Positions 32,221-44,237 of a stretch of DNA of 64,000 bases are shown in pieces. The first letter of the stretch is position 1. Each line of letters begins with the position of its first letter. The stretch covers positions 17,050,001 through 17,114,000 of the forward strand of contig JAMPIQ010000001.1 of NCBI GenBank assembly GCA_024699855.1, in the 5' to 3' direction. Under the pieces are notes generated by a model that worked only from the letters and a program-made list of their open reading frames with translations, did not search any database and was not told where the DNA came from. The position numbers and the translations under genes are program-made. The stretch comes from Aphelenchoides besseyi. Its lineage: Eukaryota; Nematoda; Chromadorea; Rhabditida; Aphelenchoididae.

Positions 32221-32730
32221 AACGGACTGAAATCAAGATGATGAAATCCGAAAATTCGACACGTTGAAGAACGATAGCGTTTAAAGGACAAAAATGAGAA
32301 CCGGAGTTGAACACCAATGGCACGATGCGAAGTACAACAAAGTGATTTAACGTGAAAAAGCGATTTCGAGAAGTGGAAATACGCTTAAGGGAGCTGATGA
32401 TACAACAACTTCAACATGAACACCGTACCACAAAATGCCAATTATGCCCATAAGTTACGCGTGTTTAACCATCGGTTGAAATCCCGGCTTTTGTTCTTCT
32501 TCATTGATCATCATAACTCTGTCATTGAGTAGTTTGATGGTCACTTTACGATCGAATATCGTAGATACAAGGCCAAAGGTTTATTTTCGACGTTTGGTTT
32601 GAACAATAAAGTTTACGGATTCATCGTTTAAAGAATATTTATGACAGCAAGTGAAGCATTAAAATAACAAAACAACTGAATGAGGATGTTAAACAGAAAA
32701 CCAAAGGAGCGGCAACAACTTTTAATCGAA
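32221..32730. other. intergenic, nothing recognised
   Basis: Sequence between the small candidate gene and the 3' end of the nucleoporin gene. No exon supported. Confidence 0.35.
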
Positions 32731-32732
32731 AG

Positions 32733-35309
32733 CTAACGCATCGACATCGCACGTTTCATCGCATCATGAACACGTTGAGACAACACATCTGCAAGAAAGA
32801 ACGGTAAACTTGTTTGTGATGTTTAACTGACCAGTTTCGCGCTCCACTTGTTGCATATTTTGCCATTGAATGCGAAGAATTTTGCGAATTTGTTCCAACG
32901 TGTTAACCGATTGATCGCCTTCCGTTCCACGCCCACTATATTGAAGATCAGAAAGCTAAACGAAAAGACTTTACAGAAATTACACGGTCGCTTACCAATT
33001 CACCGGCTTCATCCAATTGATCTTCAACTTCATCGTACTGAACACTTACATCGGACAACAAACGAAGTCTAAAACACAATTTCGTCAAATTCAATGGCCA
33101 ATAGACTTACGCTGCAACTCGTCGCTCTTCCGCGCTGTTCATTGCGCCGCCAGTATTCGATTGTACGGGTTCGTTCAACGGCAAGTTAACCATCTTCTCC
33201 AACTCACCTAATTCCCGCGATAAACTCGATTGCATTTCAAGAATCATGCGGACATCCATTGCAAAGGATTCCTTTTCTTCTTCCAATGACCTCAAGTCTC
33301 GATCGAATTGTTCCAGCTGAAAACTTGAGGTCAAAATCGTCGAGAATTTTCGAACTCACTCCGCGTTGATTATGCAAAATGACTTGATCGTATTGATTAA
33401 TGGCATCAATGTACTCTTTGTAGGCGAAATGTTGGTTTTCAAAATCAGCAATCATTTTGTTCAAAGTGCTGTCCAATTCTCGAAACTTCATTGTTTGAGG
33501 TGCAGCAGCAGTCGCTGAAGCCGGTTGAGTCGACACAACGGATGTTGTTGAAACGGTCGGTTGGGCCACGGTACTTGTTGATAAACCAAGAGGTTGAGAC
33601 AACGTACTTGCCACGGTGGAAGTTGCTGCACCAAACAATGTATTTGATGGCAACGAAGTGGTTTGCGGTGTACTCTTAGGCGCTCCAAATAATCCGCCAA
33701 GCGCCGGAGTCGAGGTTGTTGGCACGGTCGAGGTTGTGACACCGGGAAATAAGCCCGTTGGTTGGGTAGTTGCCGCAGTTGAAGTCGGTGCAGTGAATAG
33801 ATTGGATGCTTAAAGTTGATCATTCGCCGTCAGTTTAACTTGTAAAAACTCACCAAACAATGGGCCAGTGGATGGAGCAGTAGTCGTTGAGGCTGCGGTT
33901 GTGCCGAACAAGGTGGATCCTAAAACTCAATAAGCGACTACCTTCAAAGTATTGCAAACCAGGTGGCTGATTGGAAGTGGTTGTTGGATTTGCGTTTGCA
34001 GGCAACAATCCAGTTGATAGCGTCGTCGATGGCGCAGTTGAAGCCGGTGCATTGAACAAATTATTAGGTCCTAAACTCAGTAACAGTCAATTGTTTTCAC
34101 TCAATCAAATACCAAACAAAGATCCGGTTGAAGGAGCAGTAGTTGCTGGTACGGTTGTGTTTGATCCAAAAAGATTGCTGGATTGCTGGGCTGGTGCTGA
34201 AGCCGTAGATCCGAACAGGCCGGTTAATGGTGCAGACGATTGAGGAGCAACGGTGGTTGTTGGTTTGTTAAAAATGCTCGAACCTAATGAATTTGAGTAA
34301 GCAATGATTACAAACTATTGATTACCAGTGACTGCGGCCGGCTGAGTACTCAACGTTTGTCCGAACAAATTTGTACCGCTTGATTGAGTTGTTGTCGTTC
34401 CAGCTGGAGTGCCGAACAAGTTGGATCCTAAAACTCGATTGAATTTCGATGTATTTCCATCATTGACTGACCAAACAACGGACCGGCTGTAGCAGTTGAT
34501 GCCGTGGTTGTTGGATTTGCGTTTGCAGTGAACAATCCACCGGTTAATGGTGCCGCAGAATTAGTGGCTGTTGAACCGAACAAACCGGTCGATGAAGCGG
34601 AAGTCGTTGACGAATTGTTGAAGTTAAACAAACCGGTTGAAGCAGTAGTTGCTGGTACGGTTGTGTTTGATCCAAAAAGATTGCCAGATTGCTGAACCGG
34701 TGCTGAAGCCGTAGATCCAAACAACCCGGTGGATGGCGCTGTTGTGGTCGTCGGCTTGGCAAATAAATTTGAACCGGAACCTAAAGGATGAATAGAGAAA
34801 CTGAGAACTCAACCTACTGAAACTATTTGTTTGTCCAAAAATTGAAGACGATTGGGTTGTTGCTGTTGGAGTTGCAGAGATTGAACCGAAAAGACCGCCA
34901 GTTGAAGGAGCCGACGATGATACCGCCGCGGTTGATCCGAACAGTCCGGTGGACGGGGCCGACGATTGAGCTGGAGCTCCGAATGAGAAGCCAGACGATT
35001 GAGGAGCAACGGTGGTTGTTGGTCTGTTAAAAATGTTCGAACCTAAAAAAGCTTCGAATGATAACGTTCAGCTGCTTCTCAACTACCAAACATAGGTCCC
35101 GATTGTGTGGCCGGCGTTTGTCCGAATAAACTTCCACCGGTTGATGCTGCGGGAGCGGGTGAGCCGAACAGTCCGGCTGATGGTGTTGACGAAGTCATAT
35201 TCATGTTGAACAATCCACCGGTGGACGGTGCCGCAGAATTGGTTGCCGGTGAACCGAACAAACCAGTCGATGGAGCGGAAGTTGTTGATGGGTTATTGAA
35301 GTTGAACAT
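32733..35309 (-). CDS. npp-11: FG-repeat nucleoporin, Nup62/NSP1 type
   Basis: Minus-strand gene from ATG 35309 (MFNFNNPSTTSAPSTGLFGS) to the stop at 32733-32735. The N-terminal ~60% is many Thr/Ala/Ser-rich exons with GLFG, NLFG and SLFG repeats, spread over about nine short exons. The C-terminal part turns abruptly coiled-coil: MKFRELDSTLNKMIADFENQ, then FAYKEYIDAINQYDQVI, FDRDLRSLEEEKESF, RELGELEKMVNLPLNEP and an ending DVLSQRVHDAMKRAMSMR. This is the layout of Nup62 (NSP1; NPP-11 in C. elegans), which sits in the central channel and pairs by its coiled coil with Nup54/Nup58. The plus-strand frames over the repeat region are antisense artefacts of the low complexity. Exon borders within the repeats are my inference. 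Confidence 0.87.
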
Positions 35310-35790
35310 TGGGGTAGCTGAATACGCGTAAATTATGAAGAAACGAAAGGTAAAAGAGTGCAAGATGTAATCTCGATGTTAAGCGAAAGAACATTAACAC
35401 GTTTGGAGGAAGAAGTTCAGGCTTATTGCTAATAAGTTTGTTCGCCGTATCATCCAAAAATATCGACCATCTTTAAGACTTGAGAGTACAATCGTGCAGA
35501 AGGATAAACTCCAGACATATTTCCAAATCTGAAAAAACCTCAAACACCGAAAGCGACGGATTTTCCCGCTCGTCAACACCGAAAAGTGTCACAACTACCA
35601 GTGAGTCATATGTTCGCTTCTGTTCGAAACGATACGTGGGTTTGTTATGACTCCAAAAATAGCCACTGATTGATTGAAATATCGAGTTCTTGAGGTGCAG
35701 CTGTTTTGACGTCAATCAACTTTATGATCGTCTACAAAAGCGTTTATTACACGTAGATAAAATCAGATCATAACAACGAAGTTAAAAGCA
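35310..35790. other. intergenic, 5' flank of the nucleoporin gene
   Basis: An acceptor-like tattcag directly before the ATG on the minus strand suggests a 5' UTR intron or trans-splice site. Nothing else recognised. Confidence 0.35.
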
Positions 35791-35794
35791 AAGT

Positions 35795-37392
35795 TCAATG
35801 GGCTGTTGACCACGGTAACGGCGTTTTGGATGGTGCATCATGAGCTGTCACTGAAGTTTTTTGTTCTTTCGTCCACCACGCTGCTTCACTTGAACATAAG
35901 ATTGCGAACAGCAAGTTTGCAACCACGAGAACACTCGCTGTGATCAGAAAAACCCAACGCCATTGAACTGAAAACATTTGGTTTCTTCAATCGTGCAAAC
36001 CTCAAACCCACTTGCTGTACTATCGGGAGCTACAATATTGACCATGAACGGAACAATCAACATGGTGACGGAAACTGCAAATGTGAAATTCCCAACAACA
36101 AAATGACTGTAATGTTTGGAGACTAAACCGGCGGCTTTGAAAAATCCACCAGTCGAAAAGCCGATGGTTGCTGCTGCACAATCGTAGATTAACACTAAAA
36201 TAAGCGTTGAAATGGTTAACTCAATCGTCTTACATGAAATGTACGGTCGAGTAACCGGCAGAAAAGCAACCAAGCACATCCACGCAGCTCCACCACAAAA
36301 AGAGATGCTGTTGAAGAGGCGAAGTTTGTTCGTTTCGTTTAGACATCGAATTCTATCGCTGGATACTCCAGCAAAAATCTTCAGACAGAACATTGACAAG
36401 GGTGCAAGAGCGGTAAGAAAGCCGGAATGATCGACTTGAAATCCAAGCACTTTGCTTGCGTACGTCGGCCCATACAGAAACATCATGTTCACTAAAAGAC
36501 TACTTTGTTATCGAATTATAAAGTCCAGTCACTTACCAGCTGCAAAATTGGCAATCGCACCAAAATACACCGCCCACACGGACGCAGTTTTTAGGATCGC
36601 AATGTATGGAATTTGCCGAATTTGTTTCTTATCAGTGATCGTCAGTTTCCCAACAGAAATCGTTTGAAATTCGTCTACACTAACTAATGGATGTTTCTCT
36701 GAAAATTCAACTGGCAATTGAATTCGCACTGCCTGCCTACTAGGATTGTTTCGATAGAACAAGCCGAAGAGAACGAAAACAACAATTGCAAAAGCGCCGT
36801 GAAAGTAGAAAACCGATGGCCAATGAAAAGTCGATGTACAAAGCGCTCCACTGATCGGATTAGTTAACGTCGGGCTTAGTTGTACGTAGGCTACGAGCGT
36901 CGAAACGAAAAGCCCGTTGTTTCGATGACAAGCCCATCGTGAGGTAAATGCACCAATCACCGGAAAGTTCGTGCTGAATGCAAGACCTAAATCTCATAAG
37001 TAGTTGATTCACGAGTTCGAATTACCTTGTAATCCTCGAGCCACCAGGACGTAGACAAAACCTGTTTTGATGGCCGTTGGCAAAAGAAAAGTCGAAAGGG
37101 CAGAAATCAAGCCGGCAATCGTGAAAATGACGCGAATTCCATGATGATTAACCCAAAGAACAACACCAATATTTCCGACCAGAGCACTTGCCGCAACGAT
37201 GGCAGTCAAGTAGGATCGTTCCAACGCGTTGAAACGCGTCGACAATCTTTCGGGCTCAAAGAACGTTGAGTTGGCCGGATCGTCCGTTGGTTGAATGTTC
37301 TTCGTGTTATCGATATGACAAATGAGTGCAAAGTTGAAAGCCAAAATGGACGACCAATTAGATGTGAGGCAGAGAAGAACGAGTACGAGCAT
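35795..37392 (-). CDS. major facilitator superfamily transporter (SLC17-like)
   Basis: About six exons on the minus strand. The first clear exon carries FFGNRTRFVMLVLVLLCLT and then a long loop (DDPANSTFFEPERL...). RYLTAIVAASALVGNIG-like and WVNHHGIRVIFTIAGLISAL helices follow, then VLVARGLQGLAFSTNFPVIG. Later come WRACHRNNGLFVS-like and LTNPISGALC segments, MMFLYGPTYASKVLGFQVDH in the second half, and helices up to VQWRWVFLITASVLVVANLL with a short C-tail. The plan resembles the SLC17 organic-anion/vesicular transporters expanded in nematodes. The substrate cannot be read. The N-terminal exon is uncertain. An ATG at about 37547 opens MDTKLSIDTRQSVQFSQSS before a good donor, but its phase is one base off, so I start at the ATG at 37392. 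Confidence 0.8.
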
Positions 37393-37559
37393 CACAAAAC
37401 GAGTTCGATTACCGAAGAAACGAAAACCTTAAAATTGAAATCTAATCAACCTTCTTACTTTCCCAGGATTACCGGTTCTCGAACTCTGACTGAACTGTAC
37501 GCTTTGTCGTGTATCGATCGACAGTTTCGTGTCCATTTCAAAGCAATGACCGAGAAAAG

Positions 37560-39245
37560 GTTTTCACTCAACAATGAGGTTGTGAAGAGGTCGTCAAAAC
37601 ATGACCTTCTTTATTTAGCTCTTCCTCGTTAACCAACAGTGTCTTTTGTGAGAGCTGATAACAAGCACCAGCGAAGACGAGTATGAACGTTCATAGACCG
37701 AAAGTTCGTTCGCATTTCGATCGTAAAACTCTTGTGAGCCTATAATGTTTGCGCCAAATTCCTTTCCGTTTTCTTATCATCGGAACTAAAAACTAAGCAA
37801 CAGGCCGCAAAATTTGTTTGCAATTTTGATCCTCATAACGAATCTCAACGGCTTCAACGGCTCAGCTCGGAGTTCTGGTTTGTGTGATGCCAAAGATTGT
37901 GGTTACAAAGAAGAAGTTTGCAATCCCCAAAAACAATTTTTTCCATCGTATTCCACGTGAAATACGCTCGACGCACGGAGTCGTCGGCGGATGCATTGCG
38001 TGCGTACTGTGGAATTCGTTTCGAACTTCCCCTTTCGTGCGTGCGCAATCAAAAAGCGTCCGCCTCGACGAAGACGCAGGAGGATTTTCGGTTTGACTTT
38101 TCCAGTTGCGAATTGAATTTAAACGGAGACCGAAACGGAAAACCAAATTTTACGGCGTACGATTGGATTCATTTCGTCCACACGAAATCCACCGCAAAAA
38201 TCAAAAACCGAGTTAACGAGCCGCTTCACCAAAAACGGCGCACAATGTCGTGCCGTTAAGTTTTTCGACGAAGCCGCCCAAACGATTTCCGGTGCATTCG
38301 GAATCAGAAGACCCGTCGGGATTCGCTAATTTGGTGTCGTTTGTTCTCGGGACCGTTACGGTAAAAGTCGGTGGAAACTTAATCATCTTTCGACCATCGT
38401 TTCGCAACGCACGGTATCTCTGTCGAATTCCCCAAAGAGGTGGTGGCTGAGTGAGGGAACGGAGCCGATTCGCGAATTTGACGACCGTTGTTGCAAATTT
38501 GCAATTCCGTTTGCGGCCGCGTGAAACCTGAAGAGTGAAAGATTGGAGAGACGTCGAAGCATCGAACTTGGTCCCGATGGATTTTCGGTAAAACGAAAAA
38601 CGTCCGAAGATTCTCTCGTCAAAAACTTCTCCATTCGGGCGCGAGATCCCAACGGTAAAATTTCAATTTTAAGGTCCGCAAAATGTCGAGAATCCGGTGA
38701 GTTGCAACCCAAAGACCAACACCGTAGTAGTCCCGAAGTCTTTCAAAAACAAAATTTTACAGTCGCGGTCGAGTTCAAAGGTTGTGCTCCGGCTTTCCAA
38801 GGGCAAAATCGTGGCGCCATAAAAGTCGGACAGCTTTGCAACATCGATGGCGCGAACGAAGCCGCTGCGTAGTTTCGGTGTTTCGATGCCAAAGGCGAAC
38901 GAATTTTATGTTCACGAACATTTGGCAAGTAATGAGCTTGTGGTAATACCGCTTAAGGTCCGCTCAAATTTATTCCGCCAATCATCTCAACTTTTTTCGC
39001 TCTTCGTCCATCAATCCCCCTCCTCTCCACGCACCTGTGGCGCGAGTCCCCTCTGACGACAGATCCCGCGATCTTGACCTCCGCCGTCTGTTGTCCCATC
39101 GGTTTCTGCGCGAACATTTGGCGTTCAAAATTTGACGGATTTGGAGTCGAGAGGGCGATCAAATTGCGTCCACGTTTTTGCGCTAATCCAAAAATTACGG
39201 TGTCCTTTCCACAAAAAACGTTTATTCTCGATGTGAACAAAAAGA
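37560..39245. other. gene-poor stretch, nothing recognised
   Basis: CG-rich relative to the left half of the window. Open frames on both strands are short, without motifs and without splice context. This looks like intergenic or regulatory DNA. Confidence 0.4.
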
Positions 39246-39248
39246 ATT

Positions 39249-39982
39249 TCAATTCGCTTGTTCTTCCGTTTTTTGTGTCGCGCACGTCGCCGCTTCTTTC
39301 GTGCGCCGACGCGGTTTGGCCGCCGGCGCAGTCTCTTCTTCGGCGGTCACCAGACGGGCTTCACGATTGGTTTCTTGTTCTTGCGTTTGGTCGAGGGTCG
39401 CGTTCTTCTCGGCCGTTACCAACTGGACGTGTTCGTCCTCTTGGGTTGGCTTCAAATTTTGACTGACCGTCGGCGGAGCGGGAGGATCGGTCGTTCCGTT
39501 GCCAGGTTTCTTATTCGAATTCTATAACAAAGTTCATCGACAGTCGAAGCTTTTGAACTCACTAGTTTTTGCGGCGCCTCCTTTTTCTTCTGGACCTGCG
39601 CATCGAGCGCTGCGGGAATAGGCTTTTTGACGCTGAAAACCCTGATCATTTGGCTTCTTTGTCGCGTGGAACTCACTCCACAACTCGCTTCTCGCTGTAA
39701 CTTTTCGGCTGACGTGTATCGTCCACATCGACACTGCCGTACACAGACAATCGTTCCGTGCCTTCGATTTGTCTTTTCTCGATATGCTTCGGCATTGGCA
39801 TGTTCTCTGAAACCCACTGATCTTCAAACCAATACATCTCGTCGCTCACCAGCTCTTCGTGCCATCGGTCCACGTTTGTGAAAGTAGCTCGACGTTTCGT
39901 CAGACTTCCATTTCGAACATCCGAAAAGCAGATTCGTGACAATTGCGGCCAAGAAACCAACGACGATAAGCAGCTGAAGCAT
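39249..39982 (-). CDS. small single-pass membrane protein with charged tail
   Basis: Four exons on the minus strand. The ATG at 39982 opens MLQLLIVVGFLAAIVTNLLF, a clear membrane anchor, followed by GCSKWKSDET. The rest is hydrophilic: ENMPMPKHIEKRQIEGTERL, DVKKPIPAALDAQVQKKKEA, a Pro/Thr segment, and a Glu/Thr/Lys-rich tail (KPRRRTKEAATCATQKTEEQ) to the stop at 39249-39251. Introns of about 35-45 bases join in phase. It would be about 185 residues with the N-terminal helix either as signal anchor or uncleaved leader. No family recognised. It is isolated in a gene-poor region upstream of the ZAG-1 gene, so it may lie within that gene's regulatory domain. Confidence 0.65.
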
Positions 39983-39984
39983 CG

Positions 39985-42900
39985 CAACTGCGCAGTCGGG
40001 GGGATCGAAATGACGATAAATTGAAAGATGCAAATTCGAATTTCTTTTGCGTGTTTACATCACTCATTTTTCTCGTATTCATGGACCTCAGAAGTCACAC
40101 GATCATTCCCCCAAAAATGGGACAATCAATTTCTAACGAGACTTCAGGTGCCAATCTTCGCGTCGCAAACACTTCAACGGCACTTGGCCGTCTGTTCCAC
40201 TTCGCTCGGGCGGCTAATTGCGGGCGACGAAGATAATTGTGTTACTCTCATGTAAGAAGTAATCAAGTTAACGAAGATTGTAATTGATGGGTCTTCGTCG
40301 AGTGGGCAGGTGGAGACCAACGTGGACAAACTTCTCACAATTGGGGATTAAGATCTCGTGCGCGAAAACACGAGAAATGACCTCGTCGAGCGGGTTAATG
40401 AGCGTCCTCTATTGTGTTTACTCTAATTGGGTAACACGGAAGGTTGTAAATTTTTACCGTAACGATTTCTCAGCAGATGCTCCGCGTAATTCGTCTAAGC
40501 CCCCCGCAAACAAATGGATTAGATTGACCGGACATGAAGAATCGAGAGTAAACAAATGCAATTCTAAGCCTTCAATTTAGGCTCCAATTCTTTAGGTCAC
40601 CACCATGAGCTTCCGGGATCGAAGGTAATCGGCGGAAAAGTTTCGAACTTGACAGCCAATTTGACGATTTCAAGGTTACGAAACTCCATTAGCAGGTGTT
40701 AAGTTAGGTTTCGAATTTCATTTCGATTATGCAAATTCGACTCGTCAACTCACCGGGAGATCGAACTGACCAATTGAGGTTACCGTAACATCTTCGAATT
40801 GCTTTTCGATCGGATGCAAAACACGTGTGTCAATGCGTCCTCAAGGTGTCTGGTTGGTCGTTAGCGGCCAGATGTGGGATCGTTGACAATTATCGAGTTG
40901 GTGTGAAACGGCGAATTAAAAAGTCACCTTCGTTGTAAACTTCGAAAGTTTTTGGCCCATTCGGCAGATGCGCGTCTTTTGCCCGGTGGGAAGGCGATGT
41001 AAATTTTATGCAAATCGCGCTGCCAACTGTCGACCAGCTTACTTACAGAAGCGCGGCCGGTTTATGGCGATTGGAGCAGATGGCGGTTGACGTTTGAAGG
41101 TGCAAAAGCGATTTCGAATTTGTTCTTTTTCTTCTTTTACCGTATTTCTCTTCGCGGCCGTTGGCCCCTTCCGACGACCGGTGCAAAGTCAAGAAGGTGG
41201 CCAACCACAGCGACCTTTCAACCAACTACTCACTTCATTTCGTTGAGCGGAATCCGAAAGAAAACAGGAATCTGGTTGACTTGACGAAGGTGCCCGCAGG
41301 GCATTTTTTTCCGACTTTCACTGGAACACCGACGAGTTGATCCACCGGTCTTTTTATCTCCGCTTTCCATTGACGAACATTTTCGTCGAGAATCCTGTTT
41401 TTGTTGCCATCGATTCCGAAGGTCGCAATCTCACCGCTGAGGAGGTTCACTTGCCGTCAAGCGACGGGGTCGCGGATGAATCCGAAATTTTTAATTTAAT
41501 TTCTTTTGGGAAATCAAAACTCATTACCTTTCGCTTTCGGGGATCGCCGCTGGGCGTCTGATCCCCGAGATTTTCCCGGAAGTCGGCGCGCAGTGGAGAT
41601 TTTTGTTTTCTTTTTTCGGCGTCCACGCGCGAACGTCTTTTTTGTGCCAAAAAACGTCTTACCGGCACGCACGTTGCGTGCTGTCGGTCGTTAGGAATTG
41701 GCGAGTTTTAATTGATCGAAATCGGACGCTTTTTTGTTTTCTTCTTGAGCGCCCGAGATCCTGTTCCCGCCGACGGCTTCTGAAGGCGTGTGTGAATCGC
41801 CGGTTGCTCGAGCGTGAAGAAGAGGAATTAAAACAAAAAAGAACGAGAAAGTGAAAATCTCTCTTTCGAGATCTCAGTTTACCTTTCACTCTTCTCAGTT
41901 AGCGTCGATGCCCGGAGGCGTCGAAATCGTTCCAGTTCGCAAAATGGCACCTGCAAACTCTCGCTGTTGGATGTCGACGAAGGAGATTCGAAAAACGGCA
42001 TTTTCGAGTTCAGGAATCAACTCGGAAACGAGCGTCCACTCGATCAAATTAACTCTCGGTCCGCGCTTCAAGTCCCGTGTGGATTTTACACGGTTGATTG
42101 GCGTGGTAATTGATCGCTCGACCTGCAGTCGTCCCAATTCATCACTTGTCTAATCCATGACCATTTTCGTGCACCTTCTTTCCGTTTGGAGCGCGACTAC
42201 GGTTATTTCTGCGCATTGAATGGGCGAGAAGACGTGAAGGTGAGACACCACGCTCATTCAAAAAATGTGGCCCCATGCGCTGTGTGGATGAAAATCCAAT
42301 TAGTTCAGAGAGGGCGAAGCGAATTGAAAAGCTACGCAGCTGGGACCTTCGGGGCGTAGTAGTGTGTCTCCTGTTTTCACCTCGCGCGCATTTCCAGAAT
42401 TGCAGCGTCCTGCGGCACGAATTCTGTTTTGGCGTAATTACGTTCGAGAAAGAGAATCCGGTTGGTCCACACATATTTCGCGCAGATTCTTATTTCTATT
42501 GATGAGCGTGAATGAAATCAATTTGCGTTAAGAATTCACGCTGTTTACGGCTTTCTTATCCTTCTGTTTCGTACCTTCAAGATTTTACCGTACGTTCCAC
42601 ATTCACCTATTGGCTCGTATTGGGTCGGTTGTCAAGGCCAGCTTCACTTGGCAACTCCAATAAACGTCCGAAGTTTGTCATTGTGAAATAGCGGAAAGAC
42701 GAGCGAAGCTTATCGTCGGTTGAAATCTACGGTCACGACCGCATTTTGAGTTTTTGAGCGCTTCGGGGACTCACCGTCGGACTCCTGTTCTTCTTCGTCC
42801 CTTTTGGCCCATTAATCGTCGACGGCTGACCGACCACACCGTTTTCTGGACGCGCTTCTTCCTTTTCAGTTTTTGCGCTCTTCTTCGTGGCACGACTTTC

Positions 42901-44235
42901 ATGACGTTGAGAAGTGTGGTGCTAGACCAAAAGGTAGGGAAGAGTTTTTAGCCTGAGGCAGGGCAAGGCATTCGCTCTTCTTAAATGCGCACCGTCGTTT
43001 CCATCTGCACGCCGCCGCATACCGTCGCCACAAACTCATTTGGCCGTCGAGTCTTCACAAAAAAACTGCCGTTGCTTTCAGGGACCTTCCGAGTTTCTCA
43101 ATTCTTCACGCACCCCACGTTCTTCCTTTGCTTTTCACCTCATTCACGACGTTTTCGACATCTCTCTTTCGCGGCTAATGGACGGATCAAGACGGCAAAA
43201 CTGTAAAATTAAGAGTTCTCACGTTTTGCCGACCTCTTCGAACAACTCTCTCCGTGCGAATCGCATTTAGCGCACGTGTCGCCGCCAAAAGGAAATCATC
43301 TTCGGTTAAGTTGAACGGATTGGCAATAAGCGCATCTTTTTCGAGAGCGCGCAAATCTTATTGCCCCTACAACACCTGGACGTTTGCTCAAGTTTTGCTT
43401 TTTATTTCTTTTCGATTACCGTCTCTTTTGGCGCACGCTTTCATTCGCGACGTCTCCTTTCACTCACCTGTTCGTTGCGCTTCAGGCAACCAATGGGCGA
43501 CCAATTGGCGAGCGAGCGAGCGAGCGTGCACCTTAGGATTGTGACAAGACGTTTGGTCTAATCTTACCGATCCAAATCCCTCCTCTCTTGTTTATTCGTT
43601 GCATTGGCCCAAATTGTCATCTTCGAAGGTCGTGTATCAATTTGCATCCCTGCGCGATTTATGCAATCCGATCCCCCTCCTTCCCTTCACTGCGTGGACA
43701 ATTAGATTGACAGGAAGATCAAACGATTAAAAAAGAAGGAAAACACTCTTCCTCTCCAAGTCCCTTTATTTTCGGTTACAACAAACCCGAGAATTGCAAC
43801 CAATCAAGTTCATTCACTCCGTCGTTTCCGTTGCCGCGACGAGAAAAATGGGACCCAAATTGCAGTCGACACGGAGACCAAAAACGACAAAAGTGGGCGT
43901 GGCTTCGACCCACCGTTCGAAATGTCTACCGGCCGGAAGATTTCGGAAGAAGAAATAGAGGGCGGGGACACCAAAATCGCGTACGGGAAAACCGTAACGT
44001 TGCGCGAGCGCATTTCTTGTATCCTCCTCGCAAGTTGAGAATCCACACGGTCACTTTTTGTTTTGCACTTTAAGTCTCGGGCTCTAGCATTTTCTATCGA
44101 CTGATCTAATCGATTACCTTTTGGTCCTTTCGTTTTTGAAATGCAAATCGAAATTGATTTCCGGCCTCGTGATTCATCGAAACATGTTGTGTGTTTTCGA
44201 CGAACTCGTTAGTTACGTGCTTTCAGTTTTCTGGA
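39985..44235. other. long non-coding-looking stretch upstream of the ZAG-1-like gene
   Basis: More than 4 kb without a frame I can support as coding on either strand. In a genome where most gaps are well under 1 kb this is exceptional. Transcription-factor genes often carry such flanks, so it may hold enhancers or a long first intron. Upstream non-coding or coding exons of the zinc-finger gene could be hidden here. Confidence 0.5.
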
Positions 44236-44237
44236 CG

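Noticed and set aside
33616..35331. Long plus-strand Val/Gly/Asn-rich open frames
   Set aside because: They are antisense to the Nup62-type FG repeats. Low-complexity codons keep the opposite frame open.
38540..38880. 109-codon frames on both strands at 38.4-38.9 kb
   Set aside because: Composition-driven open frames in CG-richer sequence. No motif, and both strands are open equally.
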